Below, in pieces: positions 9,762 through 18,388 of a stretch of 64,000 nucleotides of DNA. The stretch's first letter is position 1, and every line of letters starts with the position of its first letter. The stretch comes from DTU019 sp050949825. GTDB taxonomy: Bacteria > Bacillota > Syntrophomonadia > Syntrophomonadales > Syntrophomonadaceae. Under the pieces are notes generated by a model. That model did not search any database and was not told the DNA's origin. It worked only from the letters and a program-made list of their open reading frames with translations. The DNA lies in assembly GCA_050949825.1 (NCBI GenBank), contig JBMNGL010000007.1, positions 1-64,000 on the forward strand. Direction: 5' to 3'. Position numbers and translations under genes: made by a program.

Positions 9762-9774
9762 GGAAGAAAAAACT

Positions 9775-9798
9775 CTCCCTCATTAGAGGGAGTTTTTT
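9775..9798 (+). terminator. Rho-independent terminator after degV
   Basis: Seven-base-pair stem CTCCCTC / GAGGGAG with an ATTA loop, followed directly by six T. It starts 14 bases after the DegV stop codon and ends the pcrA-ligA-degV side of the region. Confidence 0.88.
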
Positions 9799-9919
9799 AT
9801 TTGTGTCATTAACCATAGTTTGATAACAGATAATGATGTGAAGCACACTATATTGCCAGAATTATGGCATCAAACCAGTGGTAGTAGGGATCAATTAAAG
9901 TTTGGGGGGCTTTATACTG

Positions 9920-10615
9920 ATGACTGGGACCCTGATCAATGCTGCAGCCATCGTTCTGGGAGGCCTATTGGGGCTGTTATTTCACCGTGGTATCCCGGAA
10001 AATTTCAATCGTACTATTCAAGATGGCCTGGGCATTGTGGTAGTGGCTATTGGCATTCAGTATGCGGTGCAGGCGGAACATTGGGCGGTGCTGGGAATAA
10101 GTTTGGCCCTGGGGGCGGCGGTTGGTGAATGGCAGCAGTGGGATCGGCGCCTGCAGTTGATGGGGGATAAGGTACAGCATGCTCTCAAGGCTGAAGGCAG
10201 TGGTTTTGTGCAGGGTTTTGTTTCCGCCAGCTTGTTGTTCTGTGTTGGTGCCATGGCAATAGTGGGAGCACTCGAAGACGGTTTAACCGGTAACTACGAT
10301 GTATTAATGGTTAAAGCGCTTCTGGACGGTATTTTTGCGGTTGTCTTTAGCGCCAATTTGGGGGCCGGGGTTATTTTGTCGGCTCTGCCGGTGCTTTTAT
10401 ATCAGGGAACTATCAGCCTGGCAGCGGTGTGGCTCAAACCCATCTTGACGCCGCTGATGATGAACACCATAAATTCGCTGGGGGGGCTGCTTATAGCCGC
10501 CCTGGGTCTGAATATTATTGGCATCACCAGGATTCGTATTGCTAATTTACTGCCCGCACTGTTGCTGGCCCCTATTATAATCGGTCTGATGACCATGATT
10601 CCCTTCGGAACATGA
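9920..10615 (+). CDS. DUF554 membrane protein
   Basis: A 231-residue integral membrane protein of the DUF554 family (YdfK-like in Bacillus). The N-terminus MTGTLINAAAIVLGGLLGLL and the GLGIVVVAIGIQYA, GSGFVQGFVSASLLFCVGAMAIVGALEDG and SLGGLLIAALGLNIIGI blocks fit the family, with about six to seven hydrophobic spans. The ATG at 9920 has a GGGGGG run ten bases upstream. The function of the family is not established; a transport role is only a guess. It stands between a terminator and the gatCAB operon, so it probably has its own promoter. Confidence 0.85.
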   Translation: MTGTLINAAAIVLGGLLGLLFHRGIPENFNRTIQDGLGIVVVAIGIQYAVQAEHWAVLGISLALGAAVGEWQQWDRRLQLMGDKVQHALKAEGSGFVQGFVSASLLFCVGAMAIVGALEDGLTGNYDVLMVKALLDGIFAVVFSANLGAGVILSALPVLLYQGTISLAAVWLKPILTPLMMNTINSLGGLLIAALGLNIIGITRIRIANLLPALLLAPIIIGLMTMIPFGT

Positions 10616-10708
10616 GCCGGGAAGGCGCTTATTAATGTTTAGTGTACCTGAACTTAATATAATGATATAATATGATGATAAAATTTTGGCTGTAAGTGAG
10701 GAATATAA

Positions 10709-10993
10709 ATGACTATTACCATTGCAGAGGTTGAACAGTTGGCTATTCTGGCGCGTATCAGCTTGAAGGCAACAGAAAAAGAACAGTTTGCCCGGCAACT
10801 GGGGGCAATTTTAAAACACGCAGATTGTTTGCAGGCGGTTGATACTGAGCATATTGAACCACTTATTCATATCCTGCCCATCTACAATGTATATCGCGAA
10901 GATGTGGTCACAACCAGCCCCGCCCGGGACGAGATCCTTGCCAACGCCCCTTTGACAGAAGATGGGCAATACCGGGTGCCCAGGATAATATAG
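10709..10993 (+). CDS. gatC: Asp/Glu-tRNA(Asn/Gln) amidotransferase subunit C
   Basis: A 94-residue GatC, the small linker subunit that holds GatA and GatB together in the GatCAB amidotransferase. TITIAEVEQLAILARISL at the start and the LTEDGQYRVPRII end are typical. The ribosome site GTGAGGA precedes the ATG. A TATAAT box at 10666-10671 lies in the 93-base upstream gap, but its -35 partner is weak. First gene of gatCAB. The presence of the operon implies that Gln-tRNA, and perhaps Asn-tRNA, is made indirectly from mischarged tRNA. Confidence 0.93.
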   Translation: MTITIAEVEQLAILARISLKATEKEQFARQLGAILKHADCLQAVDTEHIEPLIHILPIYNVYREDVVTTSPARDEILANAPLTEDGQYRVPRII

Positions 10994-11005
10994 GGGGTGA
11001 TGTAG

Positions 11006-12457
11006 ATGCAGCTTTGTGATTTAACCGTTCATGAATTGCAACTTCTTTTGGCCAAAAAAGAAACCAGTGCTGAAGAAATACTGGATTCCTGTTTAAAGCG
11101 CATGGCTGAGGTGGAGACTGATGTACGGGCTTTTCTGACCCGGTTGGATGACAGCGCCCGCCTGGCTGCCCGGGCAATTGATAAACAGGGTGATTATAAG
11201 GGCTTGGCAGGCATACCCTACGCTTTAAAAGACAACTTCTGCACCCGCGGGGTACACACTACCTGTGCCTCCAAAATGTTGGAGAATTTTGTGCCATTTT
11301 ATGATGCCACCGCTGCTCGTCGTTTGGCTGATGCTAAAGGCATACTATTGGGCAAATTGAATATGGATGAATTTGCCCTGGGGTGTTCCACGGAGCAATC
11401 GGCCTTTTTCCCTACCCGCAACCCCTGGGACTATAGCCGGGTGCCGGGAGGGTCATCAGGGGGATGTGCTGCGGCTGTTGCCAGTGGCGAGATCCCCTTC
11501 AGCTTAGGCTCAGATACCGGTGGTTCCATTCGTCAACCCGCCTCCTTTTGTGGATTGGTAGGAATGAAACCGACTTATGGCAGGGTTTCCCGCTGGGGGG
11601 TTGTTGCCTGTGCCTCATCCCTCGATCAGGTGGGCACTTTGACTCGTGATGTGGCCGATTGTGCGCTTATCATGAGCCTGATATCGGCACATGATCCCCT
11701 GGACTCTAACAGCGTCAACCTGCCGGTTCCCGATTATATGGAGAATCTGCAGCCCGACATCAAAGGCTTGAAAATTGCTTATCCCCGTGAATATTTCCAG
11801 CAAGGGGTTGATGAGCAGGTTAAAGCCACCGTATTGCAAGCCTTAAAAACCTACGAAGATATGGGGGCGCTGGTTGCCGAAGTATCCTTGCCCCATAGCG
11901 AATACGCTTTGCCTGCCTACCTGCTGGTACTGGCGGCTGAAGTCAGTACCAATCTGGCAAAATACGATGGGGTCAGGTTTGGGCTGCGCGATCATGAGGC
12001 GGAAAATGTGACGGAAATGTTTTCCCAAACTCGCGGCAAAGGTTTTGGCGATGAGGTCAAGCGCCGCATCTTGCTGGGTACGTATGCCTTGAGTTCAGGT
12101 CAATATGAGGCCTATTATCTCAAGGCCTTGAAGCTGCGCCGTTTAATCAAGAGTGACTTTGACAAGGTCCTGGCCGATTTCGATGTTATCGCAACGCCGA
12201 CTGCTCCGGGCATAGCTTTTAAGCTGGGAGCACATAAGGACCCCTTGACATTGTATAGGCACAACATCTTAACCGCGCCCGTTAATATGGCCGGTCTGCC
12301 TGCAATTTCCATTCCCTGCGGTTTTGTGGATAATATGCCGGTTGGCATGCAGTTGATCGGCAAACCTTTTGATGAGGCGGTCATAATCAAAGCAGCTTAC
12401 GCTTTCGAACAAGCTACGGCCTTCCATCTGAACAGACCCGATTTGGGGGTGAAATAA
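11006..12457 (+). CDS. gatA: Asp/Glu-tRNA(Asn/Gln) amidotransferase subunit A
   Basis: Amidase-signature subunit of 483 residues that frees ammonia from glutamine for transamidation of Glu-tRNA(Gln) or Asp-tRNA(Asn). The Ser-cisSer-Lys triad is in place: Lys in IPYALKDNF near residue 76, and the two serines in the PGGSSGGCAAAVASG and SDTGGSIRQPASFCG blocks near 150 and 175. The C-terminus has the usual PVNMAGLPAISIPCGF block. The start codon has GGGGGTGAT just upstream. The stop overlaps the gatB start by one base (TAATG). Confidence 0.96.
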   Translation: MQLCDLTVHELQLLLAKKETSAEEILDSCLKRMAEVETDVRAFLTRLDDSARLAARAIDKQGDYKGLAGIPYALKDNFCTRGVHTTCASKMLENFVPFYDATAARRLADAKGILLGKLNMDEFALGCSTEQSAFFPTRNPWDYSRVPGGSSGGCAAAVASGEIPFSLGSDTGGSIRQPASFCGLVGMKPTYGRVSRWGVVACASSLDQVGTLTRDVADCALIMSLISAHDPLDSNSVNLPVPDYMENLQPDIKGLKIAYPREYFQQGVDEQVKATVLQALKTYEDMGALVAEVSLPHSEYALPAYLLVLAAEVSTNLAKYDGVRFGLRDHEAENVTEMFSQTRGKGFGDEVKRRILLGTYALSSGQYEAYYLKALKLRRLIKSDFDKVLADFDVIATPTAPGIAFKLGAHKDPLTLYRHNILTAPVNMAGLPAISIPCGFVDNMPVGMQLIGKPFDEAVIIKAAYAFEQATAFHLNRPDLGVK

Positions 12458-13908
12458 TGAAAGACCGGGATTATGAAGTTGTCATAGGCCTGGAAGTTCA
12501 TGTGGAACTGAAAACCCAGACCAAAATATTTTGTTCTTGTGCCAATGCTTTTGGGGATGAGCCCAACACCAATGTTTGCCCGGGATGTTCCGGTTTCCCT
12601 GGCACACTTCCGGTTTTGAACCGGCGGGTGGTGGAATTGGCTGTTCGCGCCGGACTGGCTTTGAATTGCGAAATCGCTCCCTTCTGTAAGTTTGATCGCA
12701 AGAATTATTTCTATCCTGATTTGCCCAACGCCTATCAGGTCTCACAGTATGATCTGCCTATATGCCTTAATGGTTATCTGGATATTTATGCTGACGGCGA
12801 ATCCAGGCGTATCGGCATCATGCGCGCCCACATGGAAGAGGATGCAGGCAAACTGGTTCATCAGGGCAGCATTACCAGCACTGAATTTTCTCTGGTGGAC
12901 TTAAATCGCTCCGGGGTACCCTTATTGGAAATCGTCTCCCATCCCGATATGAGAAGTGCCGCCCAGGCCCGGGATTATCTGGAAAAGCTGCGTTCTACCA
13001 TGTTGTTTGCGGGCATTTCAGATTGCAAGATGGAGGAAGGATCTCTGCGCTGCGATGCTAACATTTCGGTTCGCCCCCGGGGGCAAAAGGAACTGGGCAT
13101 ACGTGCCGAGATAAAAAACCTCAACTCCTTCCGAACTCTGGAAAAGGCTATTGAATATGAAGCTGCCCGGCATATAGATGCCCTGGAATATGGCGAGGAA
13201 CTTATACAGGAAACCCGCACCTGGGATGAGCAACAGCAGGTCACGCGCTCCATGCGCAGCAAGGAAGAAGCTGTTGATTACCGGTATTTCCCTGAACCGG
13301 ATCTGCCGCCGTTAGTGATTGATAAAGAATGGGTGCAAAAAATTGCCCGGGATATGCCGGAACTGCCTCAACAAGCCCGGCTACGCTTGATGGATCAATA
13401 TGGCTTGCCGCCGTATGATGTCGGCATTATCACCTCTACCCCGGAATACCTGGCCTATTTTGACCAGTGTTTGGCAGCTTATAACGATCCCAAAAATGTA
13501 GCCAACTGGATGATGGGGGAGTTGAATAAGTATCTTAATCAAAGCAATATAGAGATTGCCGAATGCCTGATTAAACCGGGTCAACTGGCGGCCTTGTTGA
13601 AAATGATCGACGAAGGCGCTATAAGCGGCAAGATGGCCAAAGACATCTTCGCCGAAATGTTTGCCACCGGAATGGAACCAAAGAGGATCGTCAAGGAAAA
13701 AGGTCTGGCCCAGATATCGGATCAAGATGCCTTGATGGCTGTGATTGAAGAGGTATTCAAAGCCAACCCCAAGGTGGTGGAGGACTACCGGGGTGGTAAA
13801 CAAAAAGCGGCGGGGTTCCTGGTTGGGCAGGTGATGAAGGCCACCAAAGGACAGGCCAATCCGGCCCTGGTTAATCAATTGATCGCCGACAGTTTAAAAG
13901 CCCAATAG
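12457..13908 (+). CDS. gatB: Asp/Glu-tRNA(Asn/Gln) amidotransferase subunit B
   Basis: A 483-residue GatB that activates the misacylated tRNA with ATP and accepts ammonia from GatA. Typical blocks are EVVIGLEVHVELKTQTKIFCSC at the start, CPGCSGFPGTLPVLN near 45, DLNRSGVPLLEIVSHPD near 150 and CDANISVRPRG near 205. The metal-site Cys residues in FCSC and CPGC are present. The tail (GQANPALVNQLIADSL) is the YqeY-like tRNA-binding domain. The start overlaps the gatA stop. No clear terminator follows in the 117-base gap to the citrate-synthase-like gene. Confidence 0.97.
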   Translation: MKDRDYEVVIGLEVHVELKTQTKIFCSCANAFGDEPNTNVCPGCSGFPGTLPVLNRRVVELAVRAGLALNCEIAPFCKFDRKNYFYPDLPNAYQVSQYDLPICLNGYLDIYADGESRRIGIMRAHMEEDAGKLVHQGSITSTEFSLVDLNRSGVPLLEIVSHPDMRSAAQARDYLEKLRSTMLFAGISDCKMEEGSLRCDANISVRPRGQKELGIRAEIKNLNSFRTLEKAIEYEAARHIDALEYGEELIQETRTWDEQQQVTRSMRSKEEAVDYRYFPEPDLPPLVIDKEWVQKIARDMPELPQQARLRLMDQYGLPPYDVGIITSTPEYLAYFDQCLAAYNDPKNVANWMMGELNKYLNQSNIEIAECLIKPGQLAALLKMIDEGAISGKMAKDIFAEMFATGMEPKRIVKEKGLAQISDQDALMAVIEEVFKANPKVVEDYRGGKQKAAGFLVGQVMKATKGQANPALVNQLIADSLKAQ

Positions 13909-14025
13909 ATGGAGGAACAGTCCTTTTCATCATATCCTGCACAAGTTATAAAGGTTGTTTGAATAGAGAATCAAGTTCATGGGGAGATAAAAATACCCTG
14001 GGTTAGAGAGAGGAGTGAACCGGAC

Positions 14026-15219
14026 ATGGATTTAGACAGGGGCCGGGATTGGTTTATGGAAGAAGATGCCAGGATAAACATAGTTGACACCACCTTGCGG
14101 GACGGGGAACAGACCGCGGGGGTGGTCTTTGCCAATGCAGAGAAGGTTAGAATTGCCAAGTATCTGGACGATATAGGCATTGATCAGATTGAAGCCGGCA
14201 TCCCGGTTATGGGCGGTTTTGAAAAAGAGTGCATCAAACAGATTGTGGCTCTGGGGTTAAGAGCCAGCATTATGGCCTGGAACCGGGCGGTGATTGCAGA
14301 TATTAAAGAATCCATCTGCTGCGGGGTTGACGCCGTTGCTATATCCATATCCACGTCTGATATCCACATCGAACATAAATTACAGACCACCCGGCAGGAT
14401 GTATTAAACCGCATGCAACAAGCGGTAGAGTTTGCCAAAGACAGCGGCCTATATGTCTCTGTCAATGCCGAGGATGCCTCTCGCTCGGATCCTGCATTTT
14501 TAACCGAATTTGCCCTGGTAGCCAAAAATGCAGGCGCCAATCGGCTGAGATTTTGTGATACGGTAGGCATATTAACCCCGGTCACCACCTACCGCTACAT
14601 CAGAACCTTGATCGATGCGGTCGGCATCAACATTGAAATGCATACCCACAATGATTTTGGTATGGCTACTGCCAACGCCCTGGCCGGGGTTTATGCGGGA
14701 GCCAACTATGTGGGCGTTACAATTAATGGCCTGGGCGAACGGGCCGGCAATACCTGTTTGCAGGAAATGATTATGGTGCTCAAACACCTGCTGGGCATGA
14801 AATTGCCCTATAACACCCTTATTTTTCGGGAAGTAGCTGAGTATGTGGCCCGCGCTTCGGGACGTGCCGTGCCGGTGAATAAACCTATAGTAGGCCAAAA
14901 CATCTTTTTCCATGAATCCGGTATTCATGGCGACGGGGTGCTTAAAAACCCCCTTACTTATGAGGTGTTTACACCTGAGGAAGTCGGTTTGGAGCGGCAG
15001 ATAGTGATTGGCAAGCATTCCGGCTCAAACTCGGTGGCCTCCAAATTTAACAATGAGTATGGCATTGAACTCAGTGAACAGGAGGCCAAAGAACTGCTGG
15101 TAAAGGTTCGCCAAATGGCCATTGACCTAAAAAGATCGCTATTTGACAAAGAATTAATGTATATTTACGAAGACTATATCAAAGGAAGAGGGGACCGGTT
15201 TGGGAAAGACAATTGCTGA
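14026..15219 (+). CDS. NifV/homocitrate-synthase-like enzyme, probable Re-citrate synthase
   Basis: A 397-residue member of the DRE-TIM metallolyase family. The DTTLRDGEQTAG motif is near residue 20, the HTHNDFGMATANA metal-binding block near 206 and the GLGERAGNT block near 237; ESGIHGDGVLKNP follows near 305. It lacks the C-terminal leucine-sensing domain of LeuA, so its length matches homocitrate synthase (NifV) and Re-citrate synthase. The next three genes encode a LeuCD-type aconitase and an NADP isocitrate dehydrogenase, and no nif or lysine-aminoadipate genes are nearby. The most likely reaction is therefore acetyl-CoA plus oxaloacetate to citrate, feeding 2-oxoglutarate and glutamate. 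Re-citrate synthases of this family are known from Clostridium kluyveri and some syntrophs. Homocitrate synthesis remains possible. The ATG has AGGAG about ten bases upstream. Confidence 0.85.
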   Translation: MDLDRGRDWFMEEDARINIVDTTLRDGEQTAGVVFANAEKVRIAKYLDDIGIDQIEAGIPVMGGFEKECIKQIVALGLRASIMAWNRAVIADIKESICCGVDAVAISISTSDIHIEHKLQTTRQDVLNRMQQAVEFAKDSGLYVSVNAEDASRSDPAFLTEFALVAKNAGANRLRFCDTVGILTPVTTYRYIRTLIDAVGINIEMHTHNDFGMATANALAGVYAGANYVGVTINGLGERAGNTCLQEMIMVLKHLLGMKLPYNTLIFREVAEYVARASGRAVPVNKPIVGQNIFFHESGIHGDGVLKNPLTYEVFTPEEVGLERQIVIGKHSGSNSVASKFNNEYGIELSEQEAKELLVKVRQMAIDLKRSLFDKELMYIYEDYIKGRGDRFGKDNC

Positions 15220-16456
15220 AAAGATTTTATCGCTGAAGAGTGGCCAGGATGCCAGGGCCAATGATATTGTTGTAGCCGACCTGGATTTTGTTATGGGACA
15301 GGATGGCACCTCTCCTCTGGCTATTCAAGCCTTTCAGGAAATGGAGGCCAAATCAGTTTTTGACCCGAGAAAGATTGCCATGGTTATTGATCATAGTTCC
15401 CCCAGCCCCCTGCAAGGGGTGTCGGCACTTCATCATCAGATGCGCCAGTTTGCTGATCAACAAGGCATCTTCCTGTATGATATTGGTGATGGGGTATGCC
15501 ACCAACTGGTCCCGGAGCAAGGCCATGTGGTTTCCGGCGACCTGGTCATCGGGGCGGATTCGCACACCTGTACCTATGGAGCCATCAATGCTTTTTCCAC
15601 CGGGGTTGGTTCTACGGATCTGGCTGCTGGTCTGATTTCAGGAAAACTCTGGTTCAAAGTCCCCGAAACCTTCAAATTTGTTGTCAATGGAACCCTGCCC
15701 CAAGGAGTCTATTCCAAGGATTTAATACTTTATCTGATAGGAGACGTCACCGCAGATGGGGCTACTTATATGGCCGCCGAATATGTGGGGGAGGCGATAG
15801 ACGCCCTTTCCATAGAGGCTCGTTTCACCATCAGCAACATGGCCATTGAGATGGGCGCCAAGGCAGGCTTGATAAATGCCGATGATAAAACCCGGGCCTG
15901 GGTTGAAGAACATAGCCGGCGCCCCTATGCCCCCGTCAAAGCTGATGCGGATGCCGTCTATCAACGGGTTAAGGAATATGATGTATCAACCTTAGAACCA
16001 CAGGTTGCCAAACCGCACACGGTTGATAATGTGGCTCCGGTTTCTGAGGTCGCCGGCACACCAATTCAACAGGGTGTCATCGGCACCTGTACCAATGGCC
16101 GCATAGAGGATTTACGCATTGCCGCTGCCATCCTTAAAGGCCGCAAGATTGCCTCCGGGGTGCGCCTTATTGTGGCGCCGTCCTCCCGCCAGGTGATGCT
16201 GCAGGCCATACGCGAAGGGCTCTTAGAGACCTTTGTCGAAGCCGGTGCAGCAGTGGTTACACCGGGTTGCGGTCCCTGTGTAGGCACTCACAATGGCGTA
16301 CCCTCAGATGGAGAAAATGTGATTTCAACCGCCAACCGTAATTTCAAAGGCCGTATGGGCAACAATAAGGCATTTATATACCTGGCATCCCCGGCAACGG
16401 TCGCGGCTTCAGTATTGACCGGTGTCATAAGCGATCCCCGGGAATTAATCAAATAA
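15200..16456 (+). CDS. Aconitase-family dehydratase large subunit (LeuC-like), probable aconitase
   Basis: Large subunit (418 residues) of a two-piece aconitase-superfamily hydro-lyase, of the shorter archaeal/clostridial LeuC-HacA type. The GADSHTCTYGAINAFSTGVGSTD block is near residue 118. The [4Fe-4S] ligands are the Cys in IGTCTNGR near 293 and the two in PGCGPCVGTHNG near 356-359. Sequence alone cannot separate isopropylmalate, homoaconitate and citrate as substrate. The flanking citrate-synthase-like and isocitrate dehydrogenase genes favour citrate to isocitrate. The TTG start has GGAAGAGGGG upstream and overlaps the previous gene by 20 bases, indicating translational coupling. Confidence 0.87.
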   Translation: MGKTIAEKILSLKSGQDARANDIVVADLDFVMGQDGTSPLAIQAFQEMEAKSVFDPRKIAMVIDHSSPSPLQGVSALHHQMRQFADQQGIFLYDIGDGVCHQLVPEQGHVVSGDLVIGADSHTCTYGAINAFSTGVGSTDLAAGLISGKLWFKVPETFKFVVNGTLPQGVYSKDLILYLIGDVTADGATYMAAEYVGEAIDALSIEARFTISNMAIEMGAKAGLINADDKTRAWVEEHSRRPYAPVKADADAVYQRVKEYDVSTLEPQVAKPHTVDNVAPVSEVAGTPIQQGVIGTCTNGRIEDLRIAAAILKGRKIASGVRLIVAPSSRQVMLQAIREGLLETFVEAGAAVVTPGCGPCVGTHNGVPSDGENVISTANRNFKGRMGNNKAFIYLASPATVAASVLTGVISDPRELIK

Positions 16457-16471
16457 GAGGAGGCTTAAAAG

Positions 16472-16972
16472 GTGAGCATGCGCGGCAAAAGCCATAAATT
16501 CGGTGATGATGTCAACACCGACTACATCATTTCCGGACGGCATAAATTCAAAACCCTGGATATGAAGGAGTTAGCCAAATACGTGATGGAAGACCTTGAT
16601 CCCGAGTTTTATAACAAGGTAAGTAAAGGTGATTTTATTGTTGCCGGCCGCAATTTTGGCTGCGGTTCATCCCGGGAACAGGCTCCGTTGGCTATAATTA
16701 ATGCAGATATAAGTGTGGTTATCGCCAAATCGTTTGCCCGTATATTCTATCGTAATTGTATTAATACCGGTCTTCCCCTGGTGGAGTGCGACACCGACCA
16801 GATTGATGCCGGTGATGAATTGGAAATAGATCTGCAGGCTGGCGTGGTGCACAATATCACTAAGAATATCGATATACCAACTACCCCGCTGCCTGCCGTT
16901 ATGCTCAAGATTCTTTCTGATGGGGGATTGGTGGAGCATTTTAAAAAATATGGCACCTTCAATTTTGATTAG
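16472..16972 (+). CDS. Aconitase-family dehydratase small subunit (LeuD-like)
   Basis: Small (swivel-domain) subunit of 166 residues that pairs with the preceding large subunit. HKFGDDVNTDYIISGRHK near residue 6, then GRNFGCGSSREQAPLAI near 58 (substrate-binding loop) are family hallmarks. The length fits LeuD/HacB small subunits of the archaeal type. A GAGGAGG ribosome site eight bases upstream supports GTG 16472; ATG 16478 is an alternative. The gap to the large subunit is 15 bases, so the two are made together and should form one enzyme. Confidence 0.9.
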   Translation: MSMRGKSHKFGDDVNTDYIISGRHKFKTLDMKELAKYVMEDLDPEFYNKVSKGDFIVAGRNFGCGSSREQAPLAIINADISVVIAKSFARIFYRNCINTGLPLVECDTDQIDAGDELEIDLQAGVVHNITKNIDIPTTPLPAVMLKILSDGGLVEHFKKYGTFNFD

Positions 16973-17000
16973 GATCCTATTATAAATACAAATTGGAGTT

Positions 17001-17023
17001 AAATCCGGTCTTGAGCCGGATTT
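17001..17023 (+). other. Intergenic hairpin before icd
   Basis: Perfect eight-base inverted repeat AAATCCGG / CCGGATTT with a seven-base loop, in the 73-base gap between the small dehydratase subunit and isocitrate dehydrogenase. No T-run follows, so it may be an mRNA processing or stabilising element or an operator rather than a terminator. Confidence 0.5.
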
Positions 17024-17045
17024 ATCATGAGGAGGTTATGTGTAA

Positions 17046-18323
17046 ATGAATCTCACCCCGGGCGAGAAAATTACGGTCCAAGCAGGTATGTTACAGGTTC
17101 CCGACCACCCGGTTATTCCTTTTATCATTGGGGACGGAACCGGCCCCGATATATGGGCAGCAGCATCCAGGGTGCTGGATGCGGCGGTTAAGAATGCTTA
17201 TCAAGGCAAGAAAAAGATTGTCTGGCGGGAGGTCCTGGCCGGTGAGAAGGCATTTAATTTGACCGGCGAGTGGCTGCCGCAGGAAACCCTGGATATTATC
17301 CGCGAATACATCATAGCCATCAAAGGACCGCTTACCACCCCCATTGGGGGAGGCATCCGCTCCCTGAATGTAGCCCTGCGGCAGGAGTTGGATCTCTATG
17401 TATGCCTGCGCCCGGTGCGCTATTTCCCCGGGGTGCCCTCGCCGGTGAAAAAACCCCAGGACACTGATATGGTGATCTTCCGTGAGAATACCGAAGATAT
17501 TTACGCCGGTATTGAATATGACAAGGATTCGGCTGAGGCCAAAAAGCTCATTGAGTTTTTGCAAAAGGAATTGGGGGTTAAAAAGATTCGTTTCCCGGAA
17601 AGTTCGGGGATAGGCATTAAACCGGTTTCAGAACAGGGCAGCAAACGATTGGTTCGAGCAGCCTTGCAATATGCCCTGGAAAACGGGCGCAAGAATGTGA
17701 CCCTGGTGCACAAAGGCAATATCATGAAGTATACCGAAGGCGCTTTCAAAAACTGGGGTTATGAACTGGCCGAAAGTGAATTTGCCTCCCGGGTGTTTAC
17801 CTGGGACCAGTACGATCGCATTAAAGAACAGTCCGGCAGTGCTGCTGCCGAGGCAGCCCAGGCCGAGGCCGAAAGAGCCGGCAAAATCATAGTCAAGGAT
17901 GCTATTGCCGATATCTTCCTGCAACAGATCCTGACCCGGCCGCGTGAGTTTGATGTGGTGGCGACGCTAAATCTTAACGGGGATTATATTTCGGATGCTT
18001 TAGCGGCACAGGTAGGGGGCATCGGCATCGCCCCGGGGGCTAACATCAATTATGTAACCGGACATGCCATATTTGAAGCCACCCACGGCACGGCGCCCAA
18101 GTATGCCGGGCTGGATAAGGTTAATCCTTCCTCAGTGATCCTTTCCGGGGAGATGATGCTGCGCCACCTGCAGTGGCATGAAGCCGCTGATTTGATTGTT
18201 GCCGCGGTGGAAAAAACCATTGCTGACAAGGTGGTCACCTATGACTTTGCCCGTTTGATGGAAGGCGCTATCGAAGTTAAGACCTCTCAATTTGCGGATG
18301 CGCTGATAGCCAACATGGCTTAA
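17046..18323 (+). CDS. icd: NADP-dependent isocitrate dehydrogenase
   Basis: A 425-residue isocitrate dehydrogenase of the Escherichia coli Icd type, converting isocitrate to 2-oxoglutarate and CO2. The substrate block GGGIRSLNVALRQELDLYVCLRPVRY is near residue 103, with the Ser that binds isocitrate; RENTEDIYAGIEY is near 147. The coenzyme block GTAPKYAGLDKVNPSSVILS near 342 has the Lys-Tyr pair that goes with NADP preference. A ribosome site GAGGAGG is ten bases upstream. It completes a citrate-to-2-oxoglutarate operon that would serve glutamate synthesis and NADPH supply in an anaerobe with an open citric acid cycle. Confidence 0.95.
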   Translation: MNLTPGEKITVQAGMLQVPDHPVIPFIIGDGTGPDIWAAASRVLDAAVKNAYQGKKKIVWREVLAGEKAFNLTGEWLPQETLDIIREYIIAIKGPLTTPIGGGIRSLNVALRQELDLYVCLRPVRYFPGVPSPVKKPQDTDMVIFRENTEDIYAGIEYDKDSAEAKKLIEFLQKELGVKKIRFPESSGIGIKPVSEQGSKRLVRAALQYALENGRKNVTLVHKGNIMKYTEGAFKNWGYELAESEFASRVFTWDQYDRIKEQSGSAAAEAAQAEAERAGKIIVKDAIADIFLQQILTRPREFDVVATLNLNGDYISDALAAQVGGIGIAPGANINYVTGHAIFEATHGTAPKYAGLDKVNPSSVILSGEMMLRHLQWHEAADLIVAAVEKTIADKVVTYDFARLMEGAIEVKTSQFADALIANMA

Positions 18324-18388
18324 GGAAGAAAGCAGCACCCATTTAAAAGGCACTTATCTTTGTGCCGATGGGAAAGGTTTGGAGTATC

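Noticed and set aside
10616..10708. T-box leader upstream of gatC
   Set aside because: The gap is only 93 bases and lacks the T-box sequence and a terminator.
15200..16972. leuC/leuD for leucine synthesis
   Set aside because: The pair lies between a citrate-synthase-like gene without leucine domain and a true NADP isocitrate dehydrogenase, and no leuB is present. Aconitase is the better call, although the substrate is not proven.
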